Shown here piece after piece: positions 42,905-49,724 of a stretch of DNA of 64,000 bases. Source of the DNA: Mycobacterium paraseoulense (lineage in GTDB: Bacteria > Actinomycetota > Actinomycetes > Mycobacteriales > Mycobacteriaceae); NCBI RefSeq assembly GCF_010731655.1, contig NZ_AP022619.1, forward strand, positions 3,100,001 to 3,164,000, given 5' to 3'. Both the position numbers and the translations under genes were made by a program. How positions within the stretch are numbered: position 1 is the stretch's first letter; every line of letters starts with the position of its first letter. The notes below the pieces were generated by a model. That model was given only the letters and a program-made list of their open reading frames with translations. It was not told the DNA's origin and did no database searches.

Positions 42905-42909
42905 GGGGC

Positions 42910-44136
42910 ATGTCCATGAGCGGACCCATGGCGGGCGTACGCGTCCTCGAGGTTGCCCAGTGGACGTTCGTTCCGGCCGCCGGCGCGGTGCTGGCGGACT
43001 GGGGCGCCGACGTTCTCAAAATCGAACATCCGCGCACCGGCGATGCCCAGCGGGGCCTACGTCAGCTCGGCAACGTGCAGATCGCCGGCAACCGCAACCC
43101 CGTCATGGAGCACGCGAACCGCGGCAAACGATCCATCGCCCTGGATATCTCGACACCGGCCGGCCATGAATTGCTGATGGACATTGCGCGCACAAGCGAC
43201 GTGTTCCTGACCAACTTCTTGCCCGACGCCCGTGCCAAACTGCGGATCGACGTCGACGACTTGCGGACTGCGAATCCCGGCATCGTCTATGTGCGGGGCA
43301 GCGCATACGGAACGCTCGGCGACGAGGCCGGCATCGGTGGCTACGACATGACCGGCTTCTGGAGCCGAGGCGGTAGCGCGGCAAGCGTCACCCCGCCCGA
43401 TATGGGCGGCGTTGTCGCACAACCCGGCCCGGCGTACGGAGATTCTCTGGGCGGCATGACAATTGCCGGCGGAATCGCGGCGGCGCTGTTCGCTCGTGAT
43501 CGGACCGGTGAGGCCAAGGTCGTGGATGTGTCGCTCCTCGGAGTGGGGGTGTGGGCGATGGGGGTGGCAGTCAACGCCGCGCTGATCTCCGGAGAGCCGT
43601 GGCAGGCAAACCCCGCCGGCGCCAACGTCGCCCCGCACAATCCGCTGGTGGGCTTCTACCGCACCGGCGACGGGCGGTATATGGGATTGTCGATGATGCA
43701 AGGTTTCCGCTATTGGGCGGACTTCTGTGCGCGGGTCGGGCTCCCCGAGCTTGCCACCGACGAACGCTTTGCCAGCCATGAGCTGCTAACCCGCAACGCG
43801 GCGCAGGCAACTGCGATCCTGCGCGAGGTGCTCGGAAGCAAAACCCTCGAGCACTGGCGCAAAGCCCTGGCCGGTTTCGAAGGGCAGTGGGCGCCCGTGC
43901 AGAACACGATGGATGTTGTGGCTGACGAGCAGGTGAGGGCAAACGGTGTCATCGCGCCCATCCAAGGCAGCGGCGGTGCCCTCGAGTTAGTCTCGAGCCC
44001 CGTGCTTTTCGATCAGACACCGTTTGCTCTGGGCCCGACACCGGAGTTCGCCGAACATACCGAGGCGCTATTGCTCGAACTGGGCAAGGACTGGGAAGAC
44101 ATCATCGACCTCAAGGACAGCGGAACCATCGCGTGA
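42910..44136 (+). CDS. Family III CoA-transferase (CaiB/BaiF)
   Basis: 408 residues from ATG 42910; ATG 42916 has better spacing from GAGGGG. VRVLEVAQWTFVPAAGAVLADWGADVLKIEHP is the family start, and D178 in AYGDSLGG aligns with the catalytic Asp. It would exchange CoA between acids, perhaps activating the P450 product without ATP. It lies five bases after the P450 and 39 before the SDR. No degenerate partner is adjacent, unlike the pair at 39156-41593. Confidence 0.9.
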   Translation: MSMSGPMAGVRVLEVAQWTFVPAAGAVLADWGADVLKIEHPRTGDAQRGLRQLGNVQIAGNRNPVMEHANRGKRSIALDISTPAGHELLMDIARTSDVFLTNFLPDARAKLRIDVDDLRTANPGIVYVRGSAYGTLGDEAGIGGYDMTGFWSRGGSAASVTPPDMGGVVAQPGPAYGDSLGGMTIAGGIAAALFARDRTGEAKVVDVSLLGVGVWAMGVAVNAALISGEPWQANPAGANVAPHNPLVGFYRTGDGRYMGLSMMQGFRYWADFCARVGLPELATDERFASHELLTRNAAQATAILREVLGSKTLEHWRKALAGFEGQWAPVQNTMDVVADEQVRANGVIAPIQGSGGALELVSSPVLFDQTPFALGPTPEFAEHTEALLLELGKDWEDIIDLKDSGTIA

Positions 44137-44175
44137 TCGACAGCCCTCTTAAGATCCAACCAACGGAGTAAGCAG

Positions 44176-45033
44176 ATGAATCGAGTCAGCGGCAAAGTAG
44201 CGGTCGTCACGGGTGCCGCGCGCGGCCAAGGACGCAGTCACGCAGTCCATCTCGCCGACGAGGGCGCCGACATCATCGCCGTTGACATCTGCGACGACAT
44301 CGCGACCAACGACTACCCGATGGCACGCAAGAGCGACCTCGACGAGACGGCGAAGCTGGTCGAGAAGGCCGGCCGGCGGGTGGTCACCGCGGTGGCCGAT
44401 GTGCGGGATCGGGCGGCACTGAAGAAGGCGATCGACGACGGCGTCGCCCAACTGGGCGGGCTGCACGTCGTCGTCGCCAACGCCGGCATCTGCCCCCACG
44501 GAGAGCACAAAGGGTATCCGGCGTTCCGCGACGTGCTCGACGTGAACTTTCTCGGCGTTGTCAACACCGTCAACGCCGCATTCGACCATCTGGACACCGG
44601 TGCGTCGATCATCGCCACCGGCTCGATCGCCGGACTGGTCTCCCAACACGATATGTTCAACGGCGGCGGCAACTCGGGCCCCGGCGGCCTCGGCTACGGT
44701 CTGGCCAAGAAGTTCGTCCGCGACTGGGTCAAATCGATGGCGATGACGCTGGCGGCGCGCCAGATACGCGTCAACGCCGTGCACCCGACGAACGTCAACA
44801 CCGCGATGATGAACAACCCGATGATGTACAAGACGTTTCGGCCCGACCTGGAGGCTCCGACCCACGACGATGCCTTTGTGATCTACCCGATGCTCCAGGC
44901 GATGCCGGTGCCCTGGGTGCAGCCCGAGGACATCTCGCACGCCGTGGTCTACCTCGCCTCCGACGAATCGCGATACGTCACCGGACTGCAGATGTTCATC
45001 GACGCCGGTGCCGCGCTGAAAATGGGTTTCTGA
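44176..45033 (+). CDS. Mycofactocin-coupled SDR oxidoreductase
   Basis: 285 residues. It carries features of the mycofactocin-dependent SDR subfamily: GAARGQGRSHAVHLADEGADIIAVDI at the N-terminus (extra residues in the cofactor loop), the ANAGICPHG strand, the insertion after GSIAGLVSQHD, the YGLAK catalytic motif, and HPTNVNTAMM. Known members hold NAD tightly and return electrons to mycofactocin rather than exchanging cofactor. An AACGGAG ribosome-binding site precedes the ATG. It would oxidise an alcohol produced by the operon's P450, linking it to mycofactocin redox metabolism. Confidence 0.88.
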   Translation: MNRVSGKVAVVTGAARGQGRSHAVHLADEGADIIAVDICDDIATNDYPMARKSDLDETAKLVEKAGRRVVTAVADVRDRAALKKAIDDGVAQLGGLHVVVANAGICPHGEHKGYPAFRDVLDVNFLGVVNTVNAAFDHLDTGASIIATGSIAGLVSQHDMFNGGGNSGPGGLGYGLAKKFVRDWVKSMAMTLAARQIRVNAVHPTNVNTAMMNNPMMYKTFRPDLEAPTHDDAFVIYPMLQAMPVPWVQPEDISHAVVYLASDESRYVTGLQMFIDAGAALKMGF

Positions 45034-45045
45034 CCTCCCGACGGT

Positions 45046-46386
45046 ATGACACCCGATGAGGCGGTACGAAGCTGGCTCGAGAGTCACCTAGGGCCCGTGC
45101 GGGCCTTCGAGCGCCAACCACGTTGGCGTCCGGCCTGGTTCGCCGATGTCGAACGCGACGGCACAATCATGCCGCTATATGTGCGTGGTGATCGCGAGGG
45201 CATGGAGTTCTCGTTGTCCACCCATCGAGAAGCGGACGTCCTTGAAGCCCTGGAGAAGCAAGGCATCCCCGTCCCACACATTCACGGTCGGATTGACGCA
45301 CCACCGGCCATCGTGATGGATCGCCTGCCCGGCGCCACCAACCTGTCAACCTCGCCGAGTGCAGCAGAACGCAACTCGGTCATCGACGAATACATGGAAA
45401 TCCTTGCGCGGATCCATCGGCTGGATCCGGGTGAGTTCTCCACCGCCGGACTTAAGTTGCCCGAAAGCCCTCAGCAGCACGCGTTGTCGAGCTTCGAGGA
45501 GTCGGTCGCGCGGTATCGGTCTACCAAAATGCGCCCGGAGCCGTTTCTGGAATTCGGTATCGGCTGGATCCGCCGCCACGTTCCCGCGCACCGGTTCGAC
45601 CCGCGCTTCGTCCTCGGCGATCCCGGACAGTTCATGTTCGCCGACGGTCGTGTGACCGGACTGCTCGACGTCGAACTGGCCTACCTCGGCGACACCGCCC
45701 ATGACCTCGCAGGACTGCGCCTGCGGGACATCTCCGAGCCCTTCGGCGACCTCGAGCGCGCGTTCCGGCGCTATGAGGAGGTTTCCGGCATGGAACTGGA
45801 CCTGCCGGTGGTTGAGTTCCACACCGCGCAGTTCTCGCTCACCACGCCTCTCTCGTTGGTGATGGTCTTGCACAACCCTTTTCCGATGAGCGAGTCGCTG
45901 CAATACGAGGAGTGGTTTCAGCAATGCTCGCTCAACGCCGTCGAAGCCATGGCCGCGGTCGAGGGCGTCGCCCTCGACGATTACCGACTCCCGCAGGCGA
46001 CAGACGTCCGCCAGAACGGCCTCGCCAACGCGTTGGCACCCATCATCGAGGAATTACCCGCCGAGACCGACATTGACCGCTTTCGCCGGCATCAAACCGC
46101 GCAAACCGCGCGCTACGTTGCCGGCGTCTGCCGGCATGGTCCCGCGATCGAATCCGAAAACCTCGACGACGTCGAACGCCTGCTCGGCTCCCGGTACGCC
46201 GACTGGCGTGCAGGCGATGCGGCGCTGGAGGCATTCGTGCTGCAGGCGCCCGACAACATGGACACCGAGCTCATTCGGCTGTTCTACCGCCGCATCATGC
46301 GGCAAATGCGTTTACTGGAGCCGGTTCTCAACCGCGCCGGCGGCGTGTACCCGCTAACGCCCCTGGCCCGGTTACTCGGCCGCTGA
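45046..46386 (+). CDS. APH-like phosphotransferase, degenerate active site
   Basis: 446 residues of the aminoglycoside-phosphotransferase/choline-kinase fold (PF01636-like core at ~60-260). The Brenner motif normally HGD-x4-N reads L190-G-D192-P-G-Q-F: the His is Leu, and Asn is replaced or shifted with a two-residue deletion. The metal-binding Asp equivalent (D208 in LLDVELAYLGD) remains. Kinase activity is therefore doubtful; a ligand-binding role is possible. The C-terminal 180 residues are helical and unlike kinases I know. It is the last gene of the P450 operon, 12 bases after the SDR. Confidence 0.8.
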   Translation: MTPDEAVRSWLESHLGPVRAFERQPRWRPAWFADVERDGTIMPLYVRGDREGMEFSLSTHREADVLEALEKQGIPVPHIHGRIDAPPAIVMDRLPGATNLSTSPSAAERNSVIDEYMEILARIHRLDPGEFSTAGLKLPESPQQHALSSFEESVARYRSTKMRPEPFLEFGIGWIRRHVPAHRFDPRFVLGDPGQFMFADGRVTGLLDVELAYLGDTAHDLAGLRLRDISEPFGDLERAFRRYEEVSGMELDLPVVEFHTAQFSLTTPLSLVMVLHNPFPMSESLQYEEWFQQCSLNAVEAMAAVEGVALDDYRLPQATDVRQNGLANALAPIIEELPAETDIDRFRRHQTAQTARYVAGVCRHGPAIESENLDDVERLLGSRYADWRAGDAALEAFVLQAPDNMDTELIRLFYRRIMRQMRLLEPVLNRAGGVYPLTPLARLLGR

Positions 46387-46404
46387 CGCGCGCGTCGTAG
46401 GCCG

Positions 46405-47619
46405 CTACCGGGCGACGAGCTCCAGACGCTTCCGTCGGCGGACCAGGATGCTGGGCAGCCAATCTCCGACGTCACACGCGTCGATCCAGGTGGTGCGCTC
46501 CAGTAGCATCTTGAACACGATCTGAGCCTCCAACCGGGCCAGGGCCGCCCCGACGCAGAAATGCACGCCCTTGCCGAACGTCACATGCCCCTTCCCGTTG
46601 CTGCGGTCGAGACGGAATTCGTTGGGCGACTCGAAGTGCTCGGGGTCGCGGTTGGCGGCTCCCCATAGGAGAAGCAAATGCGCATTCCCTGGCACTTCCA
46701 CCCCACCGAGTGTGGTGTCGCGCCACACATGGCGGTAGTGCCCACGGAACGGCGGCTCGTAGCGCAGGGCCTCTTCGATGAAAGCGCCCAATAATTCCGG
46801 GCTTTCGCGGAGCCGCTGTTGGACCTCGGGGCGGTCAGCGAGAATCCATGCCGCACTGCCCAACAACGAGGCGGTCGACTCGCCGGCGGCACTGAACAGC
46901 GTGAGCATGATGCTCATCGCCACGGCCTGGTCCACCTCGCCGGAGGCGTAGCGGGCGGCCATGTCCGGTATCAGCCCGGATTTATCTGCGGTATCAGCCT
47001 TGTCGAAATGCTCCATGACGTACCCGGCCAGTTCGAACGCCGCAGCCCCGGCCTCCGCGAGCTGCGCCTCGGTGACAATGCCGTCGAGCAGGGTGGTGGT
47101 GGCGTAACCCAGCCGGATCAGCTTGTCGACATCGGCGTGGGGCAGCCCCAGCAATTTTGCGACCACCATCATCGGGAGCCGGTTCGCCACCGCGCCCATC
47201 CATTCGATGCGTCCTTGGTGCAGGTTCTCCTCCCACAGGCGCTCGGCGGTCTCCGCGGCGAATTCCTCGATGATCCGCACCCGGCGCGCGGACAGGTGTG
47301 GGAGCAAGATCTTGCGGTGCAGCGCGTGCGCCGGATCATCGGCCGTGGCCAGGGCGTGGGTGGGGCTTCCCGCCTCCATCATTGGCAACGCTGCGATGCT
47401 GCCGTCCTCGCGGAAAATCATGGTTGCCGTGAGATTGGACGAAAAGTCCTCGACCCGAGTGACGGTCTCGATCAACGCGTCCCAGCCGCATACGGCATAG
47501 AAGTCGGAATCGGCGATGCGATGCACCGGAGCCGTCGCGCGCATCCGGTCATACATCGGATACGGATCCTGCAAAGCCTCGGCACCGAAGAAATCGACCG
47601 GGTCGCTCAAGACCGCCAT
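46405..47619 (-). CDS. Cytochrome P450
   Basis: 404 residues from ATG 47619; the frame is open 29 codons earlier without a site. The I-helix motif is AAGEST, ExxR is EEALR, and the heme loop FGKGVHFCVG has C355. It is a single-gene unit divergent from TetR4. A perfect 9-bp inverted repeat lies in the 184-base gap close to TetR4. It lacks the 21-bp element, so it may answer to TetR4 instead of the main regulon. No redox partner is adjacent. Confidence 0.92.
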   Translation of the reverse strand: MAVLSDPVDFFGAEALQDPYPMYDRMRATAPVHRIADSDFYAVCGWDALIETVTRVEDFSSNLTATMIFREDGSIAALPMMEAGSPTHALATADDPAHALHRKILLPHLSARRVRIIEEFAAETAERLWEENLHQGRIEWMGAVANRLPMMVVAKLLGLPHADVDKLIRLGYATTTLLDGIVTEAQLAEAGAAAFELAGYVMEHFDKADTADKSGLIPDMAARYASGEVDQAVAMSIMLTLFSAAGESTASLLGSAAWILADRPEVQQRLRESPELLGAFIEEALRYEPPFRGHYRHVWRDTTLGGVEVPGNAHLLLLWGAANRDPEHFESPNEFRLDRSNGKGHVTFGKGVHFCVGAALARLEAQIVFKMLLERTTWIDACDVGDWLPSILVRRRKRLELVAR

Positions 47620-47737
47620 AGACCCAGGCTGAAGGTGACCCTCGGCGCGGTCAATAGGCCGTGGAAAGGTTGATAAGCCTCCCGCCGCGCCGTCCGTGCA
47701 CCCCAAACCCTTTGCGCGGGAGGACCAGCGCGTTAGC

Positions 47738-47764
47738 CTGAGAATTGTTACCGATAATTCTCAG
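47738..47764. promoter_or_regulatory. Candidate TetR4 operator, 9-bp inverted repeat
   Basis: CTGAGAATT at 47738-47746 and AATTCTCAG at 47756-47764, a perfect inverted repeat with a 9-base spacer. It lies 39 bases upstream of the TetR4 start and 118 bases from the P450 start. Its sequence is unlike AACA-N13-TGTT, so it fits a separate autoregulated system. Confidence 0.6.
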
Positions 47765-47803
47765 CCTGAGGGAAGTTTCTGTTGGCTGTACGGGGAGGGT
47801 TGC

Positions 47804-48358
47804 ATGGCACAGAACGACTGGCTGGTGGGCCGGGATCGCCGCAGCGCAGCCGCCGAACGGATATATGCGGCGGCCGCCGACCTCATCGCGCACGTCGGAT
47901 ACGACGAGTTCACCATCGAGAGCCTCGCCGAAACGGTCCACTGCTCACCGGCGACGATTTACCGGCACGCCGGCGGAAAGGCGGCCATCAGGGACGCGGT
48001 GGTTGCCCTCCAGGCAAGCCGCATCGTCGATACCGTGCGCGAGGCCATCAAAGACCTGACCGGCCGCGAACGAGTGGTGACGGCCACCATCCTGGCTTTG
48101 CAGCGCCTGCGCTCTGATCCGTTGGCTCAGCTCATGCAGACCGCACCGACGGTGCCGCGCAGCGAGTGGCTCACGAACTCCCCCGCTGTCACCGCATTCG
48201 CCTATGACATGCTCGGATCCGACAATGCAGATCCACTTGCCGCCCAATGGCTTATCCGGGTGTTCCTGGCGCTGTGGTGGTGGCCGGTGAAGGACCCCGC
48301 CGACGAACGCGCCGTCGTCGAACGCTTTCTCGGCGGGTCTTACGAAGACCCTGGCTGA
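47804..48358 (+). CDS. TetR-family regulator (TetR4)
   Basis: 184 residues from ATG 47804 with GGGGAGGG upstream; an earlier in-frame start would run through the inverted repeat. The helix-turn-helix is in IYAAAADLIAHVGYDEFTIESLAETVHCSPATIYRHAGGKAAIRDAV. The C-terminal domain is short with a Trp-rich VFLALWWWPVKD segment. It is divergent from a P450 gene and probably controls it and itself. It is not similar to TetR1 to TetR3 outside the DNA-binding domain. Confidence 0.88.
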   Translation: MAQNDWLVGRDRRSAAAERIYAAAADLIAHVGYDEFTIESLAETVHCSPATIYRHAGGKAAIRDAVVALQASRIVDTVREAIKDLTGRERVVTATILALQRLRSDPLAQLMQTAPTVPRSEWLTNSPAVTAFAYDMLGSDNADPLAAQWLIRVFLALWWWPVKDPADERAVVERFLGGSYEDPG

Positions 48359-48366
48359 GGGCCGAA

Positions 48367-49485
48367 TCACCGACCCAGTACGGCCACCACACAGGACCCA
48401 CCGCCGCCCATCGCCTGCGCCAGCCCGACGCGGGGATCGGCGGCCTGCCGCGAATCCGCCTCTCCGCGAAGCTGACTCACCACCTCGGCGACTTGGGCCA
48501 GTCCCGTCGCACCGAACGCGTGCCCGCGGGCAAGGCAGCCGCCGTCGGTGTTGGTCGGCAGCCTGCCTTTGGATCCCAACCCGCCCGACTGGACGAGTTC
48601 GGCGGCGTCCTTGACGTCGACGAGGCCGAGTGCGATCAGCGCGGTGACCTCCTCGCTGGCGCACATGTCATGTAGGGAAACGATTCCGACGTCATTCGCC
48701 GCGACCTGCGCCGCGGCGTAAGCTCGCCGTGCCGTCAGGGTTATTTGCGACGGCGGACCGACGCACGGACCGGCCAGCGGCCAGCCCGGGTCGCGGGGCC
48801 AACTCGTCTGCTCGATGGCGTTGATCGCCACGGACCGCGGGCGTTGTCCGGACGTCACGACGATCGCGGCGCCGCCGTCGACCGAGGCGTGACACATCAT
48901 CTTGGTTAGCGGCTCGGCGATCATCCGCGACGACATCACCTGTTCAACGGTCACCTCGTGGTCGTTGCGCCGAGCCGCCAGCGGATTCAGGCGCGCCTGG
49001 TTGTACGACTTGGCCGCGACGGCACCGATAACATCCGGCGCGCAGTTCGCCTCGTACAGAAAGCGATTCGCCTCGATCGCGTAGTGGATCTGCGGCGGGA
49101 ACCGGTCCCAGAAATCGACCGCTGCCGGTACCACCCCGCCGGGCTCAAGCGCGGTCGTCTTCTCATAGCCGATCGCCAACGCGGCCTCGCAGCGGCCCGA
49201 CGCCACCGCCCACACAGCATGCCGCAGGGCGACCATGCCTCCCGCCGATGCGCTTTCGATCGCGGTTACCGGGATCCCACTGCGTCCCAACGCATGCGCG
49301 ACCTTCAGCCCGGTCTGCGGCGGTGCCATCGACGACGAGCAGAAGACCTCGCCGATGACGTCATAGCCGAGACCCGCGTCCTCGAGCGCCTGCCGAGCGG
49401 CCGTCACCCCGAACTGGGCGAGCGCGGTGTCGCCGTGTTTGCCGAACGGGGTGAGCCCGACGCCCGCGACGTGGACGCCCGTCAC
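48367..49485 (-). CDS. Thiolase-fold protein with Ser at the nucleophile position
   Basis: 372 residues from GTG 49485. VAGVGLTPFGKHGD begins the fold. The thiolase Cys position reads Ser (IESASAGGMVAL in place of E-N-A-C-A-S-G), while the second half keeps GGCLARGHAFGATG with the catalytic-loop His. This SCP-X-like hybrid could be an aldolase or a decarboxylase rather than a thiolase. It is preceded by an 80-residue mini-DUF35 with a four-base overlap, so the pair mirrors those at 931-2531 and 17089-18647. It is the last gene of the long minus operon. Confidence 0.86.
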   Translation of the reverse strand: MTGVHVAGVGLTPFGKHGDTALAQFGVTAARQALEDAGLGYDVIGEVFCSSSMAPPQTGLKVAHALGRSGIPVTAIESASAGGMVALRHAVWAVASGRCEAALAIGYEKTTALEPGGVVPAAVDFWDRFPPQIHYAIEANRFLYEANCAPDVIGAVAAKSYNQARLNPLAARRNDHEVTVEQVMSSRMIAEPLTKMMCHASVDGGAAIVVTSGQRPRSVAINAIEQTSWPRDPGWPLAGPCVGPPSQITLTARRAYAAAQVAANDVGIVSLHDMCASEEVTALIALGLVDVKDAAELVQSGGLGSKGRLPTNTDGGCLARGHAFGATGLAQVAEVVSQLRGEADSRQAADPRVGLAQAMGGGGSCVVAVLGR

Positions 49486-49724
49486 GCCGGATCCGCCTCG
49501 AAGAGCAGCACTTCAGCCTCGCCAAGCTTCCGCTCGACGATCCGGCCAACGGCACCGGGCCCGGGCCGCGGCCCGGACACCAGGAGTTGCACCCGGCCGT
49601 CGCAGGTGTCGACCCATGCGACGGAGTAGCCCTCCTGGCCGAACTCGGGAATCGGCGACCTCGACGGCACGAACGTCGATGCCCACACCGTCGCAGTCTC
49701 ATCACTGGGTGGATCAGCCGGCAC
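49482..49724 (-). CDS. Mini-DUF35: OB-fold without zinc ribbon
   Basis: 80 residues. It contains only the OB-fold part of DUF35 (EGYSVAWVDTCDGRVQLLVSG, then GRIVERKLG). The helix and four-ligand zinc ribbon present in the two other DUF35 genes are missing. The gene overlaps the CoA-transferase by 11 bases at its start and the thiolase-fold gene by four at its stop. It is too compact to be the remnant of a recent deletion. It probably acts as the scaffold of the thiolase-fold partner without metal. Confidence 0.78.
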   Translation of the reverse strand: MPADPPSDETATVWASTFVPSRSPIPEFGQEGYSVAWVDTCDGRVQLLVSGPRPGPGAVGRIVERKLGEAEVLLFEADPA

